Translations under genes and position numbers: made by a program
Shown: positions 13,868 through 20,632 of the stretch, one piece after another
Layout of the letters: each line of letters starts with the position of its first letter
Position numbering within the stretch: the stretch's first letter is position 1
IMG/VR virus record: IMGVR_UViG_3300048927_000085
Location: 1 to 30,542 of that record
Length of the DNA: 30,542 nt
Strand: one strand, 5' to 3'
Source: a virus
Notes under the pieces: generated by a model
The model's input: the letters and a program-made list of their open reading frames with translations, nothing else
Told to the model about the DNA's origin: nothing
Database searches by the model: none

Positions 13868-16800
13868 TGAGTGACCAAATCGCTTCGATCACATTGCGTG
13901 CTGACGTATCCGATCTGAAAACGGCCAGCAATGAACTGGATAAACTCGGTGAAGCCGCGGCGGGAGCCGTAGGTAAAGCCGATGACCTTAACAGCGTATT
14001 CCGCGCTGGCGCTGAGTCTGCGAAGCAGGGCAGCGAAGGCCTCAAAGAGCAGCAGACCGCGCTTAAAGGCCTGCTGGAGAACATCGACCCGGTCACCAAG
14101 GCACTGAACCGACTGGATGAACAGCAGGCTGCGCTGCGTAATTTCCAGACTAAGGGCTTTCTGGATACCGATACATTCCAGGCCTATAACAAGATCCTGG
14201 ATGACACCCGACTAAAGCTGACAGATACCGGCGAGGCAGCAGCGCGGGCCCAGGCCGAACTGGCCGCCACCCAGGCTGCCGAAAAGCAATCTGCCGCACT
14301 GAAGAACCTGCTGGGCTCCATCGACCCCACGATCCGCGCGTTCAATTCGCTGGATGAACAGCACGCGCAGCTGGTGGCGCACTTCGAATCAGGACGCATC
14401 AACAGCGCGCAGTTTGATCACTTCAACACCATCCTCAACCAGACGCGTGAGCGGCTCTCTGGCGTGGCTGACGTGCTGCCTGAGGCATTATCTCGTCAGG
14501 AGGCGGCGGCCCGTCGTGCGGGGATCTCCGTGGGCCAGTACAGCGCGGCCATGCGCACGCTGCCGGCTCAGTTCACCGACATCGCCACGCAGCTGGCTGG
14601 TGGGCAGTCTCCGTTCCTGATCCTGCTCCAGCAGGGCGGGCAGATTAAAGACCAGTTTGGCGGCGTCCAGGGGGCGCTGACGGGCGTAGGTGAATACATC
14701 CGCAGCATGGCCGGGATGATTAACCCAACCACGATTGCCCTAGGCGGTCTGGTAGGAATCATCGGCCTGCTGGCTGCAGCCGCGTACAGTTCGTCTGAAC
14801 AGTTCGATCAAGTGGCACGGTCTGTCATCATGATGGGCGGTGCTGGTTTCGCCTCAATGCAGCAGCTCAACCAGGCCGCTGAAGAGGTGGCGGGCAAGAC
14901 GAACACCTCGGTCAGCTCGACGGTCGATACCCTAGTTGCGCTGAATGACACTGGCAAATATACCGTCAGCCAGATGAAGCAGATCGCCACGTCCATCACC
15001 CTGATGGGCAAGGCAGGCAACGATACCAAAACGGCGATGGCCGACTTTGGCAAGATTGTCAGCGACCCGGTGAAAGGGCTGGCCAGCCTGAATGAGCAAT
15101 ATGGCTTTGTCGACGAAGCTATGATGAAGCACATCATCCAGCTGCGTAAGCAAAAGGGTGAAGAGGCTGCGGTGGCTGATGCCATCCAGCTGTATGCCGA
15201 TGTCATGACTAAACGCGCCGAGGAAACCATTAAAGCGACCGACAATATCAACAAAGTGTGGGAAACCCTTAAGAAGAGTGCTTCTGACAACTTCAGTGAT
15301 ATTGGCATTACTGTCCGCGCCTGGGGAAATCAGGTGATCGATATTTTCGATCTGGTTAGAGCCTCGATTAAGGACCTGTTCCTCAATATCACCTCACTGG
15401 ATGCCAAGTTCACTGGGACCATTGCCGGGTGGGCTGAAAAAATACCCGGTGGTGGCGCAGTAACGGAGTTCCTCGGCATGGATGTCGAGGCCATGAAAAA
15501 GGCCGGGGCTGAAGCTGACAAAGAGATCGCGGCGAATAAAAAGCGTTACGACGAACTATGGAAGCGCGTTACTGCCCCCAATGCACAGGCAAGCTATGAA
15601 GCCGAAGCGCGAGGTGTAAACGTTAAAGGAGAGGGTGGATCGAGCCGAGCATTGAGGGATGCGGTATCGAAACTTGCTGAGGACTCTTCCAAAAAGACCC
15701 GAGAAGCAAAGGCCACGCTGGATGCTGGCGATCGCACCCTGGAAAACTACCGCGCCCAGGCCAGAACCTTAACGGAGACCCTGGAAACTCTGCGGCAGAC
15801 CGGTGAAACCCACGCCAAAAATACCGAGTTCAGTAAACAGCAATCCCGCTTTGCTGAGCTGGACGAGGCCGCCAAAAGTCGCGCTCTTACCGCGCAGGAG
15901 AAGTCCCTCCTGTCGAGCCGCGAGGCCATTCTGAACGCCGCTAAGGTGGTGGATCAGAAGAACAAGGAAGTAGAGGCCCAGCAGAAGATTAACGGCCTGG
16001 CACAGCAGGCTAATAAGTACGTCACCCAGATGTCCGAGAAGTCAGAGGCTCTAAGGAGCGGGTCTGGCTTGAGTAGCCGCATGGCCCAGCGAATGACCGA
16101 GGAGGCGCAGTTACGACAGGGGTGGCTGAACGGCGGCGGAAAACTGGAAGACACAGGCTATGAGAAAGAGCTAGCAGCGCTTCGGAATTATTATGCTGAG
16201 GAAGATAAGCTGCGCGGCGACTGGAAGGCTGGCGCATTAAGCGGCTGGAATGAATATCTTGAGGCAGCAACTGACACCTATAGTGCGGTGAAGAACGTTG
16301 CTGGATCTGCGCTCACCGGACTATCCGACATGCTTACCGATCTCATGACGACCGGCAAGGCGTCCATTAAGGCATTCGGTATGTCGATGCTGAAGATGAT
16401 CGCTGAAGTCGTAAACCGTTTGATGGTGGCTTATGCAGTTCAGGCGGCGATGGGGTGGATAAGTGGTGGTTCAGCGTCCTCAGCTGGGGGCGGACAGTCA
16501 TTTGCCGTTCCGTCGTATGCCCCAAATGCTAAAGGCGGTGTGTATGAGTCGTCGGGCCTCAGTAAATATGTGAATGGAGTCTACGACACCCCTCAGTACT
16601 TCGCGTTCCAAGGTGCATCCAAGTTTGCCAAGGGCGGTGTATTTGGCGAGGCGGGGCCTGAGGCGATTATGCCTTTGACGCGCGACTCAGCTGGCCGCTT
16701 GGGTGTCAGGGCGCAGGGTGGGAACGGGGGGCAGTCGCAGGTAAATATTGATATCTACGTCGACAACAAGGGCAATACATCATCAAATACTTCTGGAGAT

Positions 16801-16914
16801 GGTAATGCCGCTGCCAGGGCTTTAGGAAAGGAAATCGAAGCCAAGGTGACTGAGATCCTGGCGAGAGCCGCCCGAAGCGATGGATTACTTGGCAGGCAGT
16901 TCCAGACAAAGTAA
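13867..16914 (+). CDS. H: Tape measure protein, lambda H-like
   Basis: This is a 1015-residue protein that sets tail length and is ejected with the DNA. Residues 1-190 are helical with a duplicated pattern (DPVTKALNRLDEQQAALRNF versus DPTIRAFNSLDEQHAQLVAH). The TMP_2-type domain at about 210-320 includes AARRAGISVGQYSAAMRTLP and a hydrophobic stretch, ALGGLVGIIGLLAAAAY. Long coiled coil follows to about 800. The C-terminus has a hydrophobic helix and KGGVFGEAGPEAIMPLTRD, conserved in lambda H-like proteins. At about 1.5 angstroms per residue the tail would be near 150 nm. AAGGAG lies 8 bases before ATG 13867. Confidence 0.92.
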   Translation: MSDQIASITLRADVSDLKTASNELDKLGEAAAGAVGKADDLNSVFRAGAESAKQGSEGLKEQQTALKGLLENIDPVTKALNRLDEQQAALRNFQTKGFLDTDTFQAYNKILDDTRLKLTDTGEAAARAQAELAATQAAEKQSAALKNLLGSIDPTIRAFNSLDEQHAQLVAHFESGRINSAQFDHFNTILNQTRERLSGVADVLPEALSRQEAAARRAGISVGQYSAAMRTLPAQFTDIATQLAGGQSPFLILLQQGGQIKDQFGGVQGALTGVGEYIRSMAGMINPTTIALGGLVGIIGLLAAAAYSSSEQFDQVARSVIMMGGAGFASMQQLNQAAEEVAGKTNTSVSSTVDTLVALNDTGKYTVSQMKQIATSITLMGKAGNDTKTAMADFGKIVSDPVKGLASLNEQYGFVDEAMMKHIIQLRKQKGEEAAVADAIQLYADVMTKRAEETIKATDNINKVWETLKKSASDNFSDIGITVRAWGNQVIDIFDLVRASIKDLFLNITSLDAKFTGTIAGWAEKIPGGGAVTEFLGMDVEAMKKAGAEADKEIAANKKRYDELWKRVTAPNAQASYEAEARGVNVKGEGGSSRALRDAVSKLAEDSSKKTREAKATLDAGDRTLENYRAQARTLTETLETLRQTGETHAKNTEFSKQQSRFAELDEAAKSRALTAQEKSLLSSREAILNAAKVVDQKNKEVEAQQKINGLAQQANKYVTQMSEKSEALRSGSGLSSRMAQRMTEEAQLRQGWLNGGGKLEDTGYEKELAALRNYYAEEDKLRGDWKAGALSGWNEYLEAATDTYSAVKNVAGSALTGLSDMLTDLMTTGKASIKAFGMSMLKMIAEVVNRLMVAYAVQAAMGWISGGSASSAGGGQSFAVPSYAPNAKGGVYESSGLSKYVNGVYDTPQYFAFQGASKFAKGGVFGEAGPEAIMPLTRDSAGRLGVRAQGGNGGQSQVNIDIYVDNKGNTSSNTSGDGNAAARALGKEIEAKVTEILARAARSDGLLGRQFQTK

Positions 16915-16958
16915 TGGCCTAACTTTGATCCTGAGACAGTAATATCAACCGCACCTGG

Positions 16959-16986
16959 TTACACCACGGCATCCCCTGGTTATTAT
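16959..16986 (+). promoter_or_regulatory. Possible promoter of the lipoprotein gene
   Basis: TATTAT at 16981-16986 matches five of six -10 bases. The -35 region 16 bases upstream (TTACAC at 16959-16964) is poor. A short unit, CCTGGTTA, occurs twice here (16954-16961 and 16975-16982). This is weak evidence, offered because the gene behaves like an independent moron. Confidence 0.35.
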
Positions 16987-17016
16987 GCTCAAAACCATAC
17001 TAATCAGGGGATGATA

Positions 17017-17499
17017 ATGAAAAAGGTCTTTAAGACTATGACGTTAGCGATGGCGCTTTCTGCGTGCGCAGGCACCGGCTCTGTCAGTGATACTCAAAAA
17101 CAAGCCAAGTATGATGAACTGTCAAAATGTGATGTGAATATAGAGTTTCCATCCCAGCAGCCAAAAAACAAAAGCGAGTTTTCTGAGTATCTTTTGACTC
17201 AGGCACGGAACGCATCAGCGGATCAGTTCGTGATTCAAAAGAGGTTGGAGATCCTGCAGTTAGTTGGGTGGAATGATTCTGTAGCCGATGCGATATCGAC
17301 ATGCGGAGCTAAAAGGAAAGATAAACGCAAAGGAAACGCGTCAGGCGTGTTTGAGGCTATGAAGGTAACTACGACAAATGCCGATGAGAAGCATGCGCTT
17401 ATCAATGCCTACAGCTCATGGGAAGCCTATGTGACAAGCCAAACACCTCTTGCAAAACAGGATTTCGATTCGAAGGTCGGATATTACAAAAACATGTGA
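17017..17499 (+). CDS. Small lipoprotein of unknown function (moron)
   Basis: This is a 160-residue protein. MKKVFKTMTLAMALSACAG is a lipoprotein signal with lipobox LSAC, so Cys17 would be lipidated. The mature protein is polar, with three further Cys (C17 aside) and Lys-rich stretches, and ends in a helical segment (DEKHALINAYSSWEAYVTSQ). ATG 17017 is chosen over 17011 because AGGGGA at 17006-17011 is correctly spaced. It lies directly after the tape measure gene, where lambda has gene M. Lipoproteins encoded in lambdoid late regions can alter the host surface or exclude other phages, but no family was recognised here. Confidence 0.72.
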   Translation: MKKVFKTMTLAMALSACAGTGSVSDTQKQAKYDELSKCDVNIEFPSQQPKNKSEFSEYLLTQARNASADQFVIQKRLEILQLVGWNDSVADAISTCGAKRKDKRKGNASGVFEAMKVTTTNADEKHALINAYSSWEAYVTSQTPLAKQDFDSKVGYYKNM

Positions 17500-17520
17500 T
17501 TTAATCGTAACCGAACCATC

Positions 17521-17563
17521 AAGCCCCGAGCGGGCTTATGCTTGGAGCCCACTCAGGTGGGCT
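17521..17563. terminator. Paired hairpins between convergent genes
   Basis: Two stems lie back to back: AAGCCC/GGGCTT at 17521-17537 and AGCCCAC/GTGGGCT at 17546-17563. They separate the plus-strand lipoprotein gene from the minus-strand 35-residue peptide gene. Neither has a clear T tail, so they may be weak or Rho-assisted terminators for both directions. Confidence 0.45.
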
Positions 17564-17595
17564 TACATATTTTGGCAACCATGCCAAGTCACATA

Positions 17596-17703
17596 TTATT
17601 GCCTGATTGTAGTTACTCGCTCCGCTGCTTTTCTACCCATGTAATCCTGCGCCATCCCACCGCAGATGATGATAGCTAAAATTAACAGCCAAATCCGGTT
17701 CAT
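17596..17703 (-). CDS. 35-residue membrane peptide downstream of Mnt-like repressor 1
   Basis: The frame runs from ATG 17703 to TAA 17596. It encodes MNRIWLLILAIIICGGMAQD, then YMGRKAAERVTTIRQ. Residues 3-17 form one strongly hydrophobic helix with a basic C-terminal tail, which suggests an inner-membrane peptide with one transmembrane segment. It lies 55 bases behind the Mnt-like gene on the same strand and is probably co-transcribed with it in the lysogen. The ribosome binding site is weak (GATAGAAAA). I recognise no family. In P22 the genes around mnt include superinfection exclusion functions, so an exclusion role is a possibility only. Confidence 0.5.
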   Translation of the reverse strand: MNRIWLLILAIIICGGMAQDYMGRKAAERVTTIRQ

Positions 17704-17758
17704 TAGATTTTCTATCGCAAGATGCTGCGATGGTGTAGAGCTATCAATTGGCGACTAA

Positions 17759-18181
17759 CTATTTTTTGTTATTTTCGTTAGATGCATCAGCCCACAAAGC
17801 TGATTTAAATTTAAGCATTGATTGGAATCTGCTGGTATCTTCCCTGATTCGATCCATGAACTGTTCGACCAACCAATCAATTTTTTCGTTGTTTTTGTCA
17901 AAATCTTGGGGTGAAAGATTTTCAGGGTCAGAAGAGATTACCTCCCTATAAACCTTTTCAACGTCATCTAATTCGGAAATGGGATTAACGCGACTACCGT
18001 ATTTATGAATGACTTCTTCCAGTTTCTCGAGGCGTCCATCCAGTGCGTCCTGAAGTATCTGCACAATTTCTGAGTTCATAGATCTGCCGTTCTGCTTTGC
18101 TCGCTCAGCGATGGCATCCCGCATCCCGTCTGGGAATCGGAGCATAAACTTGTCGTAATCGCGGACCTGTTTCTCAGTCAT
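17759..18181 (-). CDS. Mnt-like ribbon-helix-helix repressor 1
   Basis: This is a 140-residue DNA-binding protein. Residues 9-47 are an Arc/Mnt domain: strand DKFMLRFP, helix DGMRDAIAERAKQNG, then GRSMNSEIVQILQDAL, nearly identical in pattern to P22 Mnt (NGRSMNSELLQIVQDAL). The C-terminal 90 residues are helical and acidic, longer than in Mnt, and could serve oligomerisation. GGAGG before ATG 18181 is a good ribosome binding site. It is divergent from the Arc-like and antirepressor genes, as mnt is in P22, so it probably keeps the antirepressor promoter silent in the lysogen. Confidence 0.85.
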   Translation of the reverse strand: MTEKQVRDYDKFMLRFPDGMRDAIAERAKQNGRSMNSEIVQILQDALDGRLEKLEEVIHKYGSRVNPISELDDVEKVYREVISSDPENLSPQDFDKNNEKIDWLVEQFMDRIREDTSRFQSMLKFKSALWADASNENNKK

Positions 18182-18200
18182 TAAGCCTCCACAGCAAAGA

Positions 18201-18240
18201 TATAAAGCTATAAAGCTATCAAGCTATAAAGCTATAAACC
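18201..18240. repeat. Five 8-base direct repeats in the leader of Mnt-like gene 1
   Basis: The units are TATAAAGC, TATAAAGC, TATCAAGC, TATAAAGC and TATAAACC, back to back, 20 bases before the Mnt-like start. From the predicted promoter at 18256-18283 they would lie in the 5' untranslated leader. They may arise by slippage and could tune expression; an operator role is also possible. Confidence 0.85.
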
Positions 18241-18255
18241 TAGGAACATAGGGCG

Positions 18256-18283
18256 ATACTATCACGTTGACATCATCAGTAAA
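18256..18283 (-). promoter_or_regulatory. Leftward promoter of Mnt-like gene 1
   Basis: On the minus strand TTTACT (18283-18278) and TAGTAT (18261-18256) are separated by 16 bases, and TGA precedes the -10 box (extended -10). Operator-like repeat 1 (18261-18275) fills the spacer. The same arrangement is seen at the second module, which supports the call. Confidence 0.5.
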
Positions 18284-18318
18284 TTGAGTCACAGTGATAT
18301 CATGTCACGGTGACATCA
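18261..18318. promoter_or_regulatory. Three operator-like 15-base repeats, module 1
   Basis: ATCACGTTGACATCA (18261-18275), GTCACAGTGATATCA (18288-18302) and GTCACGGTGACATCA (18304-18318) share the pattern RTCACNNTGAYATCA. Each has an inner dyad (TCAC/GTGA). Copy 1 lies in the leftward promoter spacer; copies 2 and 3 cover the rightward -10 box. Ribbon-helix-helix repressors bind such short half-site pairs, so these are likely targets of Mnt-like 1 and/or Arc-like 1. Confidence 0.72.
18295..18303 (+). promoter_or_regulatory. Rightward antirepressor promoter 1 (extended -10)
   Basis: TGA TATCAT forms an extended -10 element with a five-of-six -10 hexamer. No good -35 box lies 17 bases upstream. 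TTGACA at 18267-18272 is too far away for this -10 box. Transcription would start near 18310, inside operator copy 3, and read Arc-like 1 and antirepressor 1. Confidence 0.5.
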
Positions 18319-18334
18319 AAAAAAGGGGTTATCT

Positions 18335-18505
18335 ATGGATACATTTTACACGCAGCGCAAAACCCAGAGCTTTCAGCTTCGCCTTCCTGAAGATATGAAA
18401 GATCAGATCCGCAGGATGGCTGAGATGGATGGGATTTCGATTAACTCTGCGATTGTGCAGCGTTTAGCAAAAAGTCTGCGCGAGGATCGTGTCGGTGGGC
18501 AGTAA
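18335..18505 (+). CDS. Arc-like short ribbon-helix-helix repressor 1
   Basis: This is a 56-residue protein, the size of P22 Arc (53). Strand residues are SFQLRLP, followed by EDMKDQIRRMAEMDGISINS and AIVQRLAKSL, the Arc/Mnt fold. Ser/Asn at ISINSAI matches the conserved RSVNSEI turn. AAGGGG at 18323-18328 lies before ATG 18335. It is the first gene of the rightward unit. In P22, Arc represses both mnt and ant promoters late in infection, and the same role is likely here. Confidence 0.83.
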   Translation: MDTFYTQRKTQSFQLRLPEDMKDQIRRMAEMDGISINSAIVQRLAKSLREDRVGGQ

Positions 18506-18512
18506 AAACAGC

Positions 18513-18544
18513 GAAGCCCCAAAGGCGGCAACCTTCGAGGCTTC
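18513..18544 (+). ncRNA. Leader hairpin before antirepressor 1
   Basis: GAAGCC at 18513-18518 pairs with GGCTTC at 18539-18544, and AAGG at 18521-18524 pairs with CCTT at 18532-18535, with two mismatches between. It lies in the transcript between Arc-like 1 and the antirepressor start. A similar GAAGCC...GGCTTC hairpin lies at the same place in module 2, so it may control antirepressor translation. There is no T tail, so it is not an intrinsic terminator. Confidence 0.5.
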
Positions 18545-18575
18545 TAATTTGTCAGCAACTTATGAGAAACCAACT

Positions 18576-19397
18576 ATGAACAGTATAGCAACAGCAGTTT
18601 CGACCATCAACGTGCCTTTTCATGGCTCTGAGCTCTATGTCGTGAACCACAACGGCGAGCCGTTCACCCCGATGCGCCCAATTATTGATGGCATGGGAAT
18701 GGACTGGGCATCGCAGTTCACGAAGCTCAAATCCCGCTTTGCTAAAGGGGTTGTGGAAATCACAATCCCTACCGCTGGGGGCGTTCAGAAGATGCTTTGT
18801 CTCGCGCTCCGCAAACTTGCCGCTTGGCTGAATACCATCAGCCCGAACAAGGTAAAACTGGAGATCCGTGATCGCGTGATCCGCTACCAGGAGGAGTGCG
18901 ATGATGTTCTTTTCGAATACTGGACGAAAGGGCAGGTAACCAATCCGCGTAAAGCGACAAACTCAAAAAACAAGACAACCTCTGACGATCGCACGCCATT
19001 AAGAGATGCGGTCAATATGCTAGTGAGTAAAAAGCACCTGCTTTACCCGGAGGCTTACGCAATGATCCACCAATACTTCAAAGTGGACAGCATCGAAGAC
19101 CTGGCGATGGAGCAGTTACCTCTGGCAGTGGAATATGTCCACAAATTGGCATTGGAAGGAGAGTTGCTGCCGCGTGAGCCGATACTCACCCCAGTTCCAG
19201 TAATAACTCCGCCGCGCAGTCCAAATCGCGTCCTGCTTTATCTAGATGAATTTGGTGCCGTCCAGAGCAGCATGCCATTACAGGATGATCAGGTAGTGAT
19301 GAGCATCAACGGCTTCTTTGATTTTGCTAAAAGCAGAGGAATGGTGGTTATGCATCGCGACGAACTAACCAACCGGCTAGCGGGGTTGCTGGCCTGA
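18576..19397 (+). CDS. ant: P22 Ant-like antirepressor 1 (P22_AR_N)
   Basis: This is a 273-residue protein that should bind and inactivate a CI-type prophage repressor. Residues 1-115 match the P22 Ant N-terminal domain (MNSIATA start; PMRPIIDGMGMDWASQFTKL; KLAAWLNTISPNKVK; VIRYQEECDDVLFEYWTKG). The middle, TPLRDAVNMLVSKKHLLYPE, also follows Ant. Residues 218-273 form a separate domain (RVLLYLDEFGAVQSSMPLQD) that recurs in antirepressor 2. The start at 18576 fits P22 Ant. The frame is open back to a GTG at 18489 inside Arc-like 1, so a longer coupled form is possible; the ribosome binding site at 18576 is weak. Confidence 0.88.
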   Translation: MNSIATAVSTINVPFHGSELYVVNHNGEPFTPMRPIIDGMGMDWASQFTKLKSRFAKGVVEITIPTAGGVQKMLCLALRKLAAWLNTISPNKVKLEIRDRVIRYQEECDDVLFEYWTKGQVTNPRKATNSKNKTTSDDRTPLRDAVNMLVSKKHLLYPEAYAMIHQYFKVDSIEDLAMEQLPLAVEYVHKLALEGELLPREPILTPVPVITPPRSPNRVLLYLDEFGAVQSSMPLQDDQVVMSINGFFDFAKSRGMVVMHRDELTNRLAGLLA

Positions 19398-19419
19398 CAA
19401 TCTATCTCAACCGAACTCG

Positions 19420-19443
19420 GCCTCGCTAACGCGGGGCTTTTTT
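19420..19443 (+). terminator. Terminator of module 1
   Basis: GCCTCGC at 19420-19426 and GCGGGGC at 19431-19437 pair around TAAC, followed by TTTTTT at 19438-19443. It ends the rightward Arc-like/antirepressor unit. Confidence 0.85.
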
Positions 19444-19520
19444 GTCGCCCAACGCCTTATGATCAAATGGGCGGACTGATCACTTGCATCGAGGCAAAGT
19501 AGCAACCTTGCAGTTAACTG

Positions 19521-19997
19521 TTATTTAATAAGCATGGCCAAACCAGCAGTCGTTGCTGTTTGAACTACAGTTTTTAGGGCATCTGTTGAGAGTTCGCCTA
19601 AAACTGATTTCGCTTTTTCCTTGTCTGTATCGTTTAGATTAGATAAGGCAATAAGGTCTTCCAGCACTATGACAGCGTCACGGTGGAACTTGATAGTAGT
19701 TATATTGAGGATGGCCGAAAGACCGCCATCCTGTTGCATAAAATCAATGCCTGTAGCGGTTGCCTTTACAAAATAAAATTCAGGCATTTTCAGGCGGCGA
19801 TACCCGTTTTCATCAAAATGTATTAATTTATGCTCGTGCAAATAATATATATTAACAAGTAAAAAATCGGTTTCTGCACTTTTTATCAGTACATATTTAT
19901 CAGGTATTGTAGAATGTCTATGGCCAATTTGAGCTGGATAAGTATCAATAGCTAAAGATAATATTTCCCTTTGCAAATCACGGTTAAATTTACTCAT
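19521..19997 (-). CDS. 158-residue protein of unknown function downstream of Mnt-like repressor 2
   Basis: I do not recognise this protein with confidence. The first 90 residues could be a winged helix: helix NRDLQREILSLAIDTYPAQI, then FLLVNIYYLHEHKLIHF, a beta wing, and FVKATATGIDFMQQDGG. The remainder is helical, with DAVIVLEDLIALSNLNDTD, a charged stretch, and a mildly hydrophobic C-terminal segment (TTAGLAML). It has no signal peptide. AGGATAAGGA just before ATG 19997 is a strong ribosome binding site. It lies 59 bases behind Mnt-like 2 on the same strand and is markedly AT-rich, both signs of lysogenic cargo from another source. A defence or exclusion role is a hypothesis. Confidence 0.7.
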   Translation of the reverse strand: MSKFNRDLQREILSLAIDTYPAQIGHRHSTIPDKYVLIKSAETDFLLVNIYYLHEHKLIHFDENGYRRLKMPEFYFVKATATGIDFMQQDGGLSAILNITTIKFHRDAVIVLEDLIALSNLNDTDKEKAKSVLGELSTDALKTVVQTATTAGLAMLIK

Positions 19998-20056
19998 TCC
20001 TTATCCTTGTTCTTATTTTGGTGAAAAGGTTTCATTCCTAACAAGTGCTTTAGGTT

Positions 20057-20509
20057 TTAGAGCGATTTTTTAACTTCATTTTCGGGTATGTCAACCAGAA
20101 AACCACTGCCGTCTATGGACTTTTCTGGAACGATGTAGCCTAGTTCATCAAGTTTTTTTAATGTTCTATCAAGCACATGATAAAAATCATCTTCACTTAT
20201 CTCATCTAGTTCAAGATCGTTGAAACTTATGCAAAAATTTCTATGTCCCATGCGGGCTTTTTCATTTATTTCAGCAAATGTTCTTTTGAAAATTATATTG
20301 GATATTTCATCTTTTGCGATGCTTGCTATTTGAAGCGCTTGGCTTGCTGAAATGACCTCGTCTTCAGGAATTTCACCTAAGAAGCTTGCCTCTAGTCGCT
20401 TAACTATTTCAGCATTCATTGAGCGACCATTTGCTTTAGAAAAATCTTCAATCTTTTGTTTTAGTTCAGCGGGAAGTCTAATTCTAAGTTGAGGGTCTTC
20501 TCTGCTCAT
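20057..20509 (-). CDS. Mnt-like ribbon-helix-helix repressor 2
   Basis: This is a 150-residue protein. Residues 2-42 form an Arc/Mnt domain: REDPQLRIRLPAELKQKIED, then FSKANGRSMNAEIVKRLEAS. The C-terminal 105 residues are acidic and unlike the tail of Mnt-like 1 (FCISFNDLELDEISEDDFYH, then LDELGYIVPEKSIDGSGFLV). ATG 20509 is chosen over GTG 20518 because GGAG at 20521-20518 is its ribosome binding site and overlaps the GTG. It is divergent from Arc-like 2 and probably represses the second antirepressor promoter. Confidence 0.84.
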   Translation of the reverse strand: MSREDPQLRIRLPAELKQKIEDFSKANGRSMNAEIVKRLEASFLGEIPEDEVISASQALQIASIAKDEISNIIFKRTFAEINEKARMGHRNFCISFNDLELDEISEDDFYHVLDRTLKKLDELGYIVPEKSIDGSGFLVDIPENEVKKSL

Positions 20510-20546
20510 GTCGGTCACTCCATCTAGAAATATTCACAATATGTAA

Positions 20547-20575
20547 ATTATGCCCCACGGTGGGGTTGACAGCAA
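20547..20575 (-). promoter_or_regulatory. Leftward promoter of Mnt-like gene 2
   Basis: On the minus strand TTGCTG (20575-20570) and CATAAT (20552-20547) are separated by exactly 17 bases. The spacer contains the whole first operator palindrome (20553-20565). Its -35 box overlaps the -35 box of the rightward promoter by two bases. Confidence 0.6.
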
Positions 20576-20616
20576 TGACGCACGGTGTGACACTTTGCAT
20601 ATGCCCCACGGTGGGG
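20553..20616. promoter_or_regulatory. Operator palindromes, module 2
   Basis: The 13-base palindrome CCCCAC G GTGGGG is present twice, at 20553-20565 and 20604-20616, without a mismatch. A degenerate copy keeping CACGGTG lies between them at 20581-20587. Centres are at 20559, 20584 and 20610, about 25 bases apart. The copies cover the leftward spacer, the rightward spacer and the rightward start region, as expected for sites of Mnt-like 2 and Arc-like 2. They share no sequence beyond CACGGTG with the module 1 repeats. Confidence 0.82.
20566..20594 (+). promoter_or_regulatory. Rightward antirepressor promoter 2
   Basis: TTGACA at 20566-20571 is a perfect -35 box. After 17 bases, GACACT at 20589-20594 is a weak -10 box (three of six) preceded by TGT (extended -10 form). 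Transcription would start near 20601, next to the third operator. Confidence 0.5.
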
Positions 20617-20632
20617 CGTATGGAGGTTATCT

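Noticed and set aside
17450-17644. Plus-strand reading frame of 64 codons after the lipoprotein
   Set aside because: It overlaps the lipoprotein end and two hairpins, and is antisense to the better supported 35-residue membrane peptide.
18201-18240. Short direct repeats as a CRISPR array
   Set aside because: The units are 8 bases long with no spacers and no cas genes nearby.
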